DNA of 64,000 nt. It comes from Leptodontidium sp. MPI-SDFR-AT-0119. Lineage: Eukaryota > Ascomycota > Leotiomycetes > Helotiales > Leptodontidiaceae. A program made the translations under genes and the position numbers. The number at the start of each line of letters is the position of its first letter. Position 1 is the stretch's first letter. Under the pieces are notes generated by a model. The model saw only the letters and a program-made list of their open reading frames with translations, did not search any database and had not been told where the DNA came from. The DNA lies in the NCBI GenBank assembly GCA_020726505.1, contig JAHLEZ010000002.1:682001-746000 (forward strand). Direction: 5' to 3'. Shown here one piece after another: positions 1 through 10,421 of the stretch.

Positions 1-501
1 ACCAGCGACTACAATACGGCCAAGAACATTGATACCATCGAAATCTATCAATCTATCTCGGCTAAAGACAAGTATGTTCCACCGGACGAGTCGAAGTTCT
101 GGCCGTTCAAGGCTACCAAAACCGATGATGAGATTCAGAAAGAGGAGGACGAACGGCGACAGCTTCTCAGAAAGTATGCCCAGCCTCTATATACTCCTTA
201 GGTATTATGGATCTGGGCTAAAAGTGCATCTAGCCCCGAGCTTGACTCGCTTCCTGATTTATGGAAGAAGATTTGGCCTTCTGACTCGTATCCCGACGAT
301 CTCAGATCACTCCTTAAAGAGTTAGCCCTGGCTCTCCACTGCCGCGCAGCTGCTCAGGATATTCAGGGAATTCAGCTAGACTTAGGTAGAAAGAGATACA
401 TATACCCTATACTGACTGTGATTGGAGAGGTCATCCGAAACATTTGTAAGGAAAATTACCAAGGGCAGGACTGGGGGGACATGTTTCAAATGTTCCACTG
501 A
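1..501 (+). pseudogene. 3' end of an unidentified protein-coding gene with an internal stop
   Basis: Frame 1 reads as coding-like protein from the window edge to a TAG at 199-201, then continues in the same frame without frameshift to a TGA at 499-501. The downstream part looks like real protein: helical, rich in Trp, Lys and Leu, for example SLPDLWKKIWPSDSY and VIGEVIRNICKENYQGQDW. The only GT...AG pair that removes the stop spans 28 nt (174-201), shorter than every other intron here, and it breaks the good downstream frame. I therefore read this as the broken end of a gene whose start lies left of the window. The family is not recognised. A sequencing error at 199-201 is the alternative. 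Confidence 0.45.
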
Positions 502-1317
502 GTGTCCCTTAGTTCGTTTGCTATTTCTGGTGCGAGAGCTGTTATTGAAGCTGTCCTTCTTGCACCATATTTGAGCATAAATAGGCTGCTTCGAGCTTGT
601 TTTGAGAAAAGGTGTCTGTTCAGACTATTTATGACTGGTTCCGAACCTGACATTGCCGATATCAGTTTAGCATGCCTTGCCTGTTTCACACTAGCCATGA
701 CAAATACTTCTTCCTTCACCAGTCGGTCGGCGGTCTCAGAAGACTTCTCCCATGACGAAAAACTAGGTAAATTGCCAGCTAGAAAATTTCTGCAACACTA
801 CAGGAACCTCGACTTCAAAAAGTTTCGGGATCAATATTACCGAAATACAGATTTTATCTACTAAACGGCTCCGACAGAAACCACAACCAAGAGCTTCCGC
901 ACCTATGACCTTCATGTACACAGTTTGGCAAGTCTTGGAAATCTGAAGATAGAGTGGACATTTGATGAGATCACATCTGCACCTCGACTTTCCATGCTGC
1001 GATAGCAGAGGCCGATTGAAACTCTTCTGGTTCGTAGCTCCACCACGTGTTGAGAAGGGCCGGGAGGAAACCTCGAATGGGGAGATGAGTGATAGGAGTG
1101 GAAAGAACTGAAGGCCAGGGCTATCACATTTAGAGGGAGGGATGCTCTAAATGATTCCTTGTTCTCTTTCAGACCAAAAGCGAGACTGAAGCAATGTTGG
1201 TTTCATTGGTCACTATATTAGGACTATTAGAGTGGACTTCCTATTCCGGCAATATCAATTGAACCTTTCAATGATTGTTCATCGACCTTTCCACCACCTC
1301 TCTGCATTCCGTAATGA
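502..1317. other. Intergenic, no supported gene
   Basis: Short open frames occur on both strands (plus 502-864, minus 486-719), but none has a recognisable domain or supporting splice structure. The right part is the 3' flank of the leftward transporter gene. Confidence 0.5.
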
Positions 1318-3099
1318 TCAACGAATAACATGTCCCTCCTCCGCCTCCGGCTGGCTCTGCTCATCGCTCAATCTCGGATTCCTCAAGCAGAACGCGAACG
1401 CAATCAACGGTACACAGAGACAGATACCAGTGATAGTCAACAAGCGCTGCACGTGTTGATAACTACCAATAACCGCCGTCCTGACATCCGTACCCACGGG
1501 ATATTCCGTGATAAGCATGAAGGGACTCCCGTAAACACTGGCAGCCAAGGTTGTGTTTCCGGTGAAGGAGAGTCGGTTATTGAGTTCAGAGTAGAGAGTT
1601 TGCGTCCAGATAGCGCCTGAGACGCAGTTACCCAGAGCTGAGCCAACATTGTAACTCGCTAGGTAGATACCAGTGATGACGGCGACGTGTTCGTGTTTCG
1701 TAGCGGCTTGGATGGAGGCTTGTGCTGGGTACGGGAATAGACCACCTGCGATACCGAGGAGGACTTGAGCACCAATGACACCTGATTGAGCTGCATTGCC
1801 GTGACCCCCTCGGTAATGAATCAAGAGACCAAATGCAACCAAGAACAGCATCGTCCCAGCCAAAATGAAATACTTGAGCCGTCTGACCTTGAAGATTACA
1901 AGCGAGACCAAAACACCAGTAATGACGGAACAGAAACTGTACAGAGAAGAGACTCTGGTTGCTGACTTGATGCTGAAATCGAAGGCGACGATCAGGACCG
2001 TGTAGAGAAAGTCTCCCTGGAGGTACCATGCAAAGTTGAGGAACATCGCTATTCCAAGAGCAGCCCAAACAGCGCGGTCCTTGAGGAGATGGAATGGGAG
2101 CAGAGGGTGCTTGGCTCTCATTTCCCAGTAGACGAAAACCGGAATGCAGAGAATGCCAATGATCAAGGGCGCGAGAATATGTGCTTTATGCCATTTCGAT
2201 GCAACGGCCCCAACTGCAGTGGAACCCCCAGCAAGAGTGAGAGGGACGAGGATAAGTGCGAAAACCGCGATGAGCAGGATGATGCCGATCACATCAAGTT
2301 GCCAGAATAGTTCTGCTGCTAGGCGCTTGCCACCGAGCATTTGGAAGGGAGATTTGTAGGTATCCAGGACACCGTTTTTCCGGGCACGAAGTCCAGCGAG
2401 GAACAATGCCAGCATCAATGGTAGGGCACAGACCGGATAGATGATGCACCACATGCCAATTCCCCATCTCCAGGAAGTTGCTCCTAGAACAGCTTGAGTA
2501 ACATCGCCGCTGACCCAGGTGTTGATGATAAAGGGAGTTGCTGGAATATACGAGAAGAACACTCTGCTTCGCATAGAAGTGATATCTGCAATGATGACTT
2601 CTACAAGGAGAATAACACAAGTGTATCCAACTTGGTAGAGAACAGCACCGGCACAGAAGGTCTTCACTCCATCGGCACAGGTCTCTACGATCGTACCGAG
2701 CGTGTAGAAGAACACAGATACGGCGACCAGTTCGAAACGACCGAAGACATCTGCAATCTTGGCGGCAGTTGGCTGAGCTGCAGCGGCGATAACGCTCCGG
2801 AGTACGTTGATGGTAGAGAGAAGAGAGTGAAGAGCATAGTCGCTCGTTGCCGTAGCTTGGTAGGTGTATCGAACCGTTCCATCAAGACCGTAAGCATAGG
2901 CAATTAGGAAAACGCCAAAGAAGAGGAAGATTCGGTCGGCGAGAGTAAGCTGGCTTGAGACTGCTTCGATGCGAGCTACACCAGGTGATTTTGCACCTAG
3001 GATGTGACCTTCGGGGCGAGATTCGAGGGGATAGGTGACATTTGGGTCTTTCTTCTCCTCATTGCTCGTCTCCCTGGGAGTCTCTGGATTGAGATTCAT
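1318..3099 (-). CDS. Siderophore-iron transporter, MFS (Sit1/Arn/MirB type)
   Basis: A single intronless frame gives a 593-residue polytopic membrane protein with about 14 hydrophobic segments. The stretch after the first membrane segment ([11 protein letters not shown]) and the loop [10 protein letters not shown] are typical of fungal siderophore-iron:proton symporters, which import ferric hydroxamates across the plasma membrane or vesicle membranes. The frame stays open upstream to 3408, but I start at the ATG at 3097-3099. The roughly 100 extra residues are Pro/Ser-rich and unlike the family, while an N-tail of about 45 residues before the first helix ([12 protein letters not shown]...) is normal. 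An exact ATCWGATAA iron-GATA box lies about 450 bp upstream, which fits repression in iron-replete cells. The substrate cannot be told from sequence. Confidence 0.9.
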   Translation of the reverse strand: MNLNPETPRETSNEEKKDPNVTYPLESRPEGHILGAKSPGVARIEAVSSQLTLADRIFLFFGVFLIAYAYGLDGTVRYTYQATATSDYALHSLLSTINVLRSVIAAAAQPTAAKIADVFGRFELVAVSVFFYTLGTIVETCADGVKTFCAGAVLYQVGYTCVILLVEVIIADITSMRSRVFFSYIPATPFIINTWVSGDVTQAVLGATSWRWGIGMWCIIYPVCALPLMLALFLAGLRARKNGVLDTYKSPFQMLGGKRLAAELFWQLDVIGIILLIAVFALILVPLTLAGGSTAVGAVASKWHKAHILAPLIIGILCIPVFVYWEMRAKHPLLPFHLLKDRAVWAALGIAMFLNFAWYLQGDFLYTVLIVAFDFSIKSATRVSSLYSFCSVITGVLVSLVIFKVRRLKYFILAGTMLFLVAFGLLIHYRGGHGNAAQSGVIGAQVLLGIAGGLFPYPAQASIQAATKHEHVAVITGIYLASYNVGSALGNCVSGAIWTQTLYSELNNRLSFTGNTTLAASVYGSPFMLITEYPVGTDVRTAVIGSYQHVQRLLTITGICLCVPLIAFAFCLRNPRLSDEQSQPEAEEGHVIR

Positions 3100-3549
3100 G
3101 ATTGCTGGTGGTTCAATCGGGCTCGGAGCATTCAACTTCGAGGGACCGGAATTGTTGTTGATCCTTGATGGTCCCGAGCTTGTGTTGATTGTTCGGTCGG
3201 AAGGCAGGAAGCACCCTCGCTTCGCAGATATACACAAGTTTACTACGAGCCGAGCTGCTGGATTATCGAACACCAGTGACGGAGAAGAGCTGCAAGTACC
3301 TATCCACGCAAGGAGGGGGGAAAGGCGCTTTATATCAGGACGACGATCGTTGATTCGGACCGGATCTCGATTCCAGCAAACCCCCAAGACTTTCAGATCC
3401 CGGAGCATTTAATGACTGGGTGGCTGCCAACATCCTGGTCCATGGGAGGGGTGGGCAGCAGGTGCGGAGACCATGAAAGATTTTCTGGCTGACAGCGAAC
3501 GATGTAACTGGACGATGTTCGGACGCCCCGAGAGCTGATCGCTGCAATC

Positions 3550-3558
3550 TTATCAGAT
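3550..3558 (-). promoter_or_regulatory. Iron-responsive GATA factor site (SreA/SRE/Urbs1/Fep1 type)
   Basis: The plus strand reads TTATCAGAT, the exact reverse complement of ATCTGATAA. This matches the ATCWGATAA consensus bound by the fungal iron-sensing GATA repressors. A second copy with one mismatch (TAATCAGAT) lies at 3573-3581. Both sit upstream of the siderophore transporter gene. The consensus is established knowledge; function at this site is inferred. Confidence 0.6.
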
Positions 3559-3581
3559 CAGAGTTTTTCATCTAATCAGAT

Positions 3582-3962
3582 GATTCGCCGCGCGGTTATG
3601 TGGGCTTGGTCTACACGCATGGTCGTTGGTTCGTTGGTTGTTCGCCGGGGTTTAACGTTTTGGGGTAACCGTATCCGTGTCAGTGGGAGAAGCTGAAGAA
3701 ACCTTGGAAAAAATTGATAATAGTTCTTCAGCCTTGGCAGACAAGTGTTGCTTGCCCAGTTGCCCAGAGCTGCTGGTCCGCAATCGGAGTGTTGGCTTAT
3801 TATTATGAATATTACTATGAGGGACTTTGAGTGATTTTACGATTATCGAACACCAGATGTTAGATACCTTCTTCTTGCCACAACGCATTGCAACGGCTTT
3901 TTTGACGCATCTCAACCCGCCAAAATTCCAGAAACACCGATCGTACACCCCTAGCCTATACC
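3582..3962. other. Intergenic, no supported gene
   Basis: This is the distal promoter of the transporter and upstream flank of the small plus-strand ORF. The open minus-strand frame at 3652-3948 has no recognisable features. Confidence 0.5.
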
Positions 3963-4121
3963 ATGGACGGCGAAGTAGAGAAGCAAGAAGTCATGTTGGA
4001 TTATGAGGGTTCGAAAATCTGCCTTGGTGACCAAGAAGACGAGTGGTTCACCTTCAATCGAGACGGAACGCCCGTTCGGGTGTACCTTTTAGAGCCTGAC
4101 GGTGAAAGCGATGATGATTAA
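3963..4121 (+). CDS. Small acidic ORF, 52 residues, unknown function
   Basis: The ATG sits in a strong fungal start context (CTATACCATGGACGG) and opens a 52-codon frame to TAA. The product is acidic, begins MDGEVEKQEV, has a central EDEWFTFNRDGTPVRVYLLEP stretch of alternating hydrophobic and charged residues that could form a small beta fold, and ends ESDDD. No signal peptide, membrane segment or known motif is visible. It could be a genuine small protein or the first exon of a longer gene; no convincing donor was found before the stop. Confidence 0.4.
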   Translation: MDGEVEKQEVMLDYEGSKICLGDQEDEWFTFNRDGTPVRVYLLEPDGESDDD

Positions 4122-5332
4122 ATGGTCACGATAGACTGCGAGTCGAATTACTGGGATGAGATATTGGTGTTGAACCAGGGATAGGATATACGAAGTGTAG
4201 AGATGGCAGATGGACGATGGACTCAGTTATGCGAATGATCTTTGAAGAATAAAACCTATTGGCCAAGTTATGAGCCAGAACTCTACAGTGTGACCAAGAA
4301 CAACATCCTCAAAGTGGCCACATCAGTCAGGAAACGAGAATACAGCGTTCAGAGTTAACATCTTGGGGCTTCCATTCGACTTGGATATGATCTCGTTTGG
4401 CGGAGTCAAGAACATTGACATCCATCATACTTTCGGTCAGGGTTCGATTCTGGTGTAGTATCTAGTGCTGTGAATGACGAGATGCTCCTCATACTTGCAT
4501 CAAGAGTGCGAGGGTCAAAGTGGATGATATTTAATGAGAATTTCGGCGTGACTGCACTTTCCTGGACCCTTCGAGAGCCGTACAAACCCAGCATGCCTTT
4601 ACTTCTCTTCTTTTAACCGGTAGCACACTTAAGCTCCTCGAGTCCTAGTTTTGATTTGTCAATGAAGCCCAGATGCAACCTGCGTGCTTGCGCCTCTCAA
4701 CACATCTTGTGTAGAAACGGGAGTCCGTACTTCTATCAAGTGTCGAGAACATTAGATTCTGGTCACATATTCTCACAAAGATGCAATCAAGAGATCAGAG
4801 CATACCTCGCTGGTAACAGGACAAAAGATTGATTATATCCTCGTGTGGGCAAACTAGAAGCTAGGCCCGAGAGCATTGTGCTCACAGAGAAATTGAAGGG
4901 CGATCGTAGTGACATTTTTTCGTGGCGCGTTGGTTGGAAGTTCTTGGCGGACGAACAACCTCGCCTTACCGAGTCAGTGGACATTGAACCCTGAGCGTAC
5001 TTTCTCCGGGACGTATCTCACCCCTCCGTGAAACCTGACAGGTCATCATTGAAATCGGGTGATATATCGCTGCCACCTTCTCCCAGCAGTCCACTTTACA
5101 CCAAGCTGTCAGACCGCCATGCATGACAGTTTCACCTGACTCCAGGCTATTTCCCATACCGCTATCCATCTGGTCTGCTCGCAGATTGTCGAAGAGGGCC
5201 CGAATACTCGTAGTTCTCATTAAATTGAACATCTCAATAATTGCATCCGTGTTGAAACTAGAGGCTGATTGCATCGACTCTGCTGGTGAGACTGCAGCAT
5301 CTTCATATCCCTTCCCACAGTCATGCTCCCTG
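4122..5332. other. Intergenic, no supported gene
   Basis: Fragmentary frames occur (minus 4406-4594; minus 4966-5493, overlapping plus 5123-5386), but they shadow one another and show no splice pattern joining them. I see no repeat or RNA gene. Confidence 0.4.
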
Positions 5333-5893
5333 TTATTGGTCATGGCCAGCGGAAATTTCAGAAACATCACGGATCCATCTGTATAAATGACTGGCTCTGT
5401 TTTTAGCTTGTTGGCTTTGTTGACTGGGGTCGTAGTGATTTTTCTCGTTCTTTGGAAACTGGCCGTGATCATCGAATCGATTGGGTTGTTCAAATTGCTC
5501 GTCTGTCAGCATTGTCTGCGGAAGACTCGGAAGAGGGGTTACGTCGATGGAAGCCACAGAGGCTGTTGGCTTCTGAGATATGGTAATCGTGTACGCCGCT
5601 GCTTTTAAACATCCTCCTTCGTCCTTCGATACCATCTCTTGTTGAGGGCTCGTTCTCTTCGGCATCGAAACTGTGTATAGGAGGTTACAGAAGTGGACTT
5701 CGTGGCACGCACGATGGAGGTTGCATCTTGCTTGAATATAGAGTGTGTAGAATATGTGTGATACCACCATGCTGCATGCTACCAGGCCTGATCGCACGTT
5801 TTCGAAATATGACTCCTGATAATCGAACATCGAAGTCATGACGGTTGAGAATACGGCGGTGATGAAGATAACAGACGCTGCCCTCCTTGGCAT
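5333..5893 (-). CDS. Possible two-pass membrane protein, unknown function
   Basis: This is an open frame of 186 residues starting at an ATG in fair context (CACAACATGCC). Two hydrophobic segments lie near the N-terminus (about residues 6-23 and 36-53), followed by a polar, Gln/Pro-rich tail. No family was recognised. The overlapping minus frame 4966-5493 could belong to a spliced continuation, but I found no clean donor/acceptor pair. It may be a gene fragment or chance ORF. Confidence 0.25.
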   Translation of the reverse strand: MPRRAASVIFITAVFSTVMTSMFDYQESYFENVRSGLVACSMVVSHIFYTLYIQARCNLHRACHEVHFCNLLYTVSMPKRTSPQQEMVSKDEGGCLKAAAYTITISQKPTASVASIDVTPLPSLPQTMLTDEQFEQPNRFDDHGQFPKNEKNHYDPSQQSQQAKNRASHLYRWIRDVSEISAGHDQ

Positions 5894-6661
5894 GTTGTGA
5901 ATTACATCTCCCCAGTATTGGCTCTGTAAAATTCCGGTTGCAAGTGTGTCCAGAATAACGGCGAGGGCGAGGGATTCGTCGATTTTGAAATTTGATCACT
6001 GCCATAGGCGTGCCATCCTTGCGGGATCGGGTGACTTGCGGTTCGTGTTGTTTCGAGTGTGATAGGATTGAAGTATTCGGGTTGAAGGTGATGTGTAGTG
6101 AGGATTTGAGAGGGTGGGAGAGTCGTAGGGAGATTCACTGCCCTCGCCCAAGTAAATATATAGATTAGGCCATCTCGCTTAGCGATCCTTCGGAAATAAA
6201 TAATTTTGACAACTACTCGAACTCTTCCAACGACTAGATTTGAACTCACCACAACCTCTTATACTCATACCTTTTCTAACCTTCACGCCACAATCTGGCA
6301 TCTATTTCTATCACATCCACATAAAATTATCCTCGAAACCGTGAAGCTCTGCTTCCCCCACCAAAACGGTCCCGCCTCACAATTACACGTTGCTTTGTGA
6401 GTTACCTTCGTATGGGGACTAGTAGCGTCCAAGCTAAGATGTTCTTGAGAGCTTTTCTCCACCTCTTTTGTGTCGTCTCATCTTCTTTTGAGTTGTTTTT
6501 CCAACTGGTGATTCTATGGTTTGACGGATAATGTCGCGAGTGACATTGGTGACTCAGAACCTGGAATGCCAGACTCCCTAACATGGGAGGCGAGGTCATT
6601 AACCCTCTTATACTAGACGGTCCGAAAGAAATGAGTCCAAGCAAGAATTAGGCCATCTATC
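5894..6661. other. Intergenic, no supported gene
   Basis: The open minus frames at 5902-6252 and 6402-6644 lack recognisable motifs. The latter could be a distal exon of the gene ending at 6662, but no clean splice connects them. Confidence 0.4.
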
Positions 6662-7345
6662 TTATCGTCGTCGATGGCATTGGCGTTCTCTGTCAGCTCT
6701 CGGTTTAAAATCGCTATGCGCTATGCAAACTTCCTTCGAAAGCGAACTTAATAATAACAATCTCCGCAATTGCTTCATGAGTTCGGTGGCCGGAGCCCCT
6801 ACATTAGCTGCCTGCCTTTGTACTCGATTTGAAAAGCTAGTATCTCCTTGTAATGTCGCTTGATAGCTGCGGTGTTCGTCGCTTATATCTTCGTCGCAGT
6901 GTATCTGCACGTCATTCTCTTCCACGGGTGGGGGCTGCGAGGTCTTGGAATCATCAAACTGTGCTTCTAAAAAAAATATTAGTACAACAACGTATGGCAG
7001 TTTGGTAGGGACACATTACTCTTGTGGAACTCCTCGCCCCTCCGCTTCTTCCCACTACCAACATCTGCGCGGAGCCTAGCAATCTCCCAGAGTCGTTTCT
7101 TTAGGTATCGGATTGGCTGAAACCAATGTCAGTAGCCGTATGGAATAGACGGTTGGTGAATAGTCTCTCACCTCTTCAGAGCTTGTAGCGGCCTTATTGA
7201 TCGATTCCCCGTGCCCACCCTTCCCCTTGGCCATCGAGATCTTGAATTCTTCCATATAAAGAACCTGGGCATTCTAGAATTTGAGGTTAGCTGCCATTCT
7301 TAGAAAGCAAATGCTGAAGCTCACATCCGGCGTAAAATTGTCCAT
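6662..7345 (-). CDS. Four-exon gene for a charged protein, unknown function
   Basis: Exons are 7345-7325, 7273-7172, 7116-7020 and 6966-6662, giving 174 residues. All three introns (51, 55 and 53 nt) have GT donors and AG acceptors, and the last carries TACTAAT plus a T-tract. The frame is continuous across every junction. The protein starts MDNFTPDNAQVLYMEEFK, has a basic helical middle (RYLKKRLWEIARLRADV), an acidic part (EENDVQIHCDEDISDEH) and a basic C-terminus ending RRR. No family is recognised. A further branch point and acceptor (CTAACAAGTTTCAG) lies 17 nt upstream of the ATG, so the transcript probably has a 5' UTR intron or an extra upstream exon. The real N-terminus is therefore uncertain. 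Confidence 0.6.
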
Positions 7346-8080
7346 GTTGACGATATTGAAGTCTGAAACTTGTTAGGATTACTATCAGGCTATGAATGAA
7401 TTGTAATTGATGGCGGAAGCTAGGTACTGAGAGAATGTGCACTGTAGAATGGTATAATGTATGCCTCCTTCAAGATTTCTGCCAGCCAAGTGCAATACAC
7501 AGAAAAACATCAACAGCTCTGAGGCATGTTTTCCCAAATTTGTTATCTCTCATCCGGATTTCCTAGCTACAGGAGTCTCAAAGACTATTCATCGTAGAAA
7601 TTGGGTGCTCTGCAAAACTTCTAGGCATCTTTCCACCTAGGGGGAGATCTAATTTCACTTCAAATTTTCTTACCACACCCAGACTTTGTCTATCCAGAAA
7701 GAAAATTTTAGCGGGAAATTAGAGGCCTAAAATTGATAACATGTGTAGATCGTTCTGATACAACAGTCATTGTTTCAACGTGATAGATGAAAGAAAGCCA
7801 AGCATCGGCATATTCTCCGACAAGAACGCCTCACGAACCAGCATGGAAGACAAAGAAACATCGCGGGAACCAGCATAGAGACAAAGAAACAGCCATAAAT
7901 TTATTACCCTATCATTAGTTATTGTATCAGTGAGAGTAGGCCTAGTAACTCCAGCATCCAGCAAAATGTTTCTCCTGTCTCCGTGCTCCTTCTTCTTAAC
8001 CCGCCAATTCCCACTTCTTCCTCAGCCAATTCAATAATCTTTATGTCGTTCTGACAACAAACCAACAATTCAATCGCGAC
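7346..8080. other. Intergenic; probable 5' leader of the upstream minus gene
   Basis: The part next to 7345 holds the probable 5' UTR intron. Beyond it, minus-strand codons at about 7410-7490 look coding (WLAEILKEAYIIPFY), but they have no start and are preceded by a stop. The remainder is AT-rich with nothing recognised. Confidence 0.4.
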
Positions 8081-9093
8081 ATGTCGAACCATCAACAACA
8101 ATCCGAAAGCGAGAATGAGGCCGACCGTGCCTATCAACTTATTTCCAAACAGCAAAATCTTCAACCTCCAGCTAGTCAGGATACCTTCTCGCTCAACAGC
8201 CAACAAGCCCCGTTCATCCCAGTTGAGCCGGCCTCTCAGAACGAGCAATACCCAAACTTCAATCTCAGAGCCCCCGTCCTGTGGGATCCGTCCGCTTATC
8301 CAGCTCCTTCGTATCATTATCAAGACTGGAATAAAAAAAACTCCCTGTATCCGAAGCCACTGATTCAGACCCAGTGCATACAACTGAAGAACAGGCACAC
8401 TTCATAGATCAAGCTTGGTGGATGTATTATGGGTGGTATCAAGATTCAGCACATATCAGCCCAGAGATATACCTTGAGAATAATCTGCAGCGTTTTGATA
8501 GACCCATATCCGTTTACGCTGATCCGGTCTTCACACCTCCAGAAGTCCCGGATCAAACCATCGAAACAACAGACATCAACCCGGAAATGTACGACAAGAA
8601 AAATCCGTACCGGCATGATGGGAAGATATTCATTGACGATGATTCGGTTGTCACGCCTCCTCCAGAGATTCCGGCTCTAACCAACGAGCTAGCTTCAACC
8701 TCCATCGAACCAGCTCCGTTCACCAAAGCACCATACGAGCAAATAACCACAAACATCGCGTGGAAAGACACCCCCGAAGACGTACAGCGGCGACGTAGCC
8801 GTCTGGAACATGCCTCGCAGTGCAAATCCCACCCGCCAGCACCTGGCTTAGAGTCCTCCCGGCGAATCCCAAATACCCCACGCAAAGATACAATTATCAA
8901 CTGCCATGATTTGGAATACGAGATGACGGTCATACCGGTCGAGGAAAAGGAGGGCAAGTTGGCTTCGGATGAGGTGCTGAGACGTGGTGTGTGGCCTGCT
9001 GGTTCAAGATCTCCTCGCGAGTCCAGGTGGAAATTCTCTTGCTGGGCTCCTGGCTGCCTTACTGTTGTTTGTCGTGGAGAAGAACGAAAGTGA
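8081..9093 (+). pseudogene. Orphan gene split by a frameshift at an A8 run
   Basis: The first half reads from the ATG at 8081 (MSNHQQQSESENEADRAYQL) and the second half in the next frame to TGA at 9093. Both are good coding sequence. They meet at an A-run at 8333-8340. Adding one A, or removing two, joins the frames as DWNKKKLPVSEATDSDPVH and gives a protein of about 337 residues. The second half carries two degenerate repeats of about 45 residues (PE-I/M-Y ... TPPEVPD and TPPPEIPA). The protein is acidic, Pro/Gln-rich and of unknown function. It is either a homopolymer sequencing error in a live gene or a true inactivating indel. Confidence 0.5.
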
Positions 9094-9754
9094 AAGAAAA
9101 GGGACAAATGCATGTACTGTACTTAGTTCCGGAACGTGCCGTAAGATGAGATGATGAAATATGATTTCCATTGGCTGGGATTTTTAGGTACTCGAACGAA
9201 CACCCTCCCAGTTTCCCAGAAATTGTACTGGATAATGCTAGTATAGAATCAAGTGGAGGTGGAGACAGAAAGAACATGAGCATCATCGCTTAGCAGTGGG
9301 ACAAACAATGTTGACTTTCCACCTCTCGTCCTCGTAAGAAAAAAGAGAAAAAAACATGAATCAACCAAAACACTCAGAATCTATGCATTCATCATTCACT
9401 ATCAATCAATAAAACCGGAAATAGGCAAAAAATAAATAGGGCCCAGCCAATCCTCGCAAGAACCACCTTTCGCCGCCATCCGCTTGTGTGAGAGGCCACG
9501 TAGAAGGCATGGACGAAGAACCTAGCAGTTATATAACCTCACTCCTGACCGAGCGACAGGAATTCCATTATTTCGTTATATAATGGTTGTTCAGTTTTGT
9601 TTGGGAAGTTGGGTTGGGGCTTGGAAGGAGAGGTGAGCTGACGCGACGTGCTGCCGAGCCATGAACAGAACGCGATGGAAGATAGATGGTACAAAGACCT
9701 GTCTTGTTGGTGACAGTCATGATGAGGCTCGATATTTTTGCTCATATGGGACAC
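9094..9754. other. Intergenic, no supported gene
   Basis: AT-rich 3' flank of the orphan gene. The minus frame 9539-9754 follows the methyltransferase remnant but shows no similarity to that family that I can see. Confidence 0.4.
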
Positions 9755-10421
9755 TCATGTGCTTGAGTCAGTAATTTTGGCATGTTCTTGACAGCTACAG
9801 ACGTTGTATGTCGAGCGTGAATGAAGTCAAATCGATCTCTTCCATGAAGCTAAGAGCCCTCAAAATTATCAACCATGAATTTGACATTGGGAGGAGCCCA
9901 TACTGGCTGGATTGGACTTACGTCGATTCCAAGAACCGAAGCACTGGGATATTCGTCCTCAACTAGGTTGCATACGCACCAACGATTTTGAGACGCAGAC
10001 GCAGTGAAATGGGACTTACTGTCGATGGCCCAGATCCCAGTTCCAGTCCCAAGATCCAAGATCTCAAGAAAATTCTCAAGAGGTGCATAATGAAGTTTCC
10101 CACCACAGAGATCAACAACCATAGCGTTCTTCATATCTTTGTGGGCCTGTTCCGGTTCGTTGTTCGGCAATTGATACTGTCCTTCCCGGAATTTATGATA
10201 CCCCCTCCCGTTTTCAAAAGCATAGTCACACTTAAAGAGAGCGACGTGGATGCCGCACTGGCGCTGTCACTCTTGTATCCAACGTCCGTTCTTCCATCTA
10301 CACTTGCCTCGATTGTCGTCTCGGCTTGGTGAGCTACAGTTTGCGGTTCATCTGCGTTCTGAGCCACAACATGCTTGGGACCACCATCTAGTAAACCATC
10401 TCCATTCGGTGTCTCAGTCAT
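9755..10421 (-). pseudogene. LaeA-like SAM-dependent methyltransferase pseudogene, truncated
   Basis: The ATG at 10421 starts an N-terminus with the Ser-rich segment of fungal LaeA/UMTA-type methyltransferases (YKSDSASAASTSLSLS). One base is then missing near 10225-10232. The next frame continues with DYAFENGRGYHKFREGQY, PNNEPEQ, GGKLHYAPL and the SAM-binding motif ILDLGTGTGIWAID. A 57-nt intron (GTAAGT...CTAG) interrupts after WAID, followed by GIDVSPIQPVWAPPN. A TAG at 9850-9852 stands where the family has Trp (DNFEGS-stop-LHG), and FDFIHARHT and KNMPKLLTQAHE follow in frame. Similarity ends near 9755, so the C-terminal half is gone. Three independent defects mark this as a dead gene. Confidence 0.8.

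Noticed and set aside
174..201. 28-nt GT...AG intron that would remove the stop at 199-201
   Set aside because: Far shorter than all other introns here (45-146 nt), and it shifts the downstream good coding frame.
3100..3408. N-terminal extension of the siderophore transporter to the first ATG of the frame
   Set aside because: The extra 103 residues are unlike the family; the internal ATG gives a normal N-tail.
4966..5493. Minus-strand ORF of 175 codons as a second exon of the 5333-5893 gene
   Set aside because: It overlaps the first frame and no donor/acceptor pair connects them.
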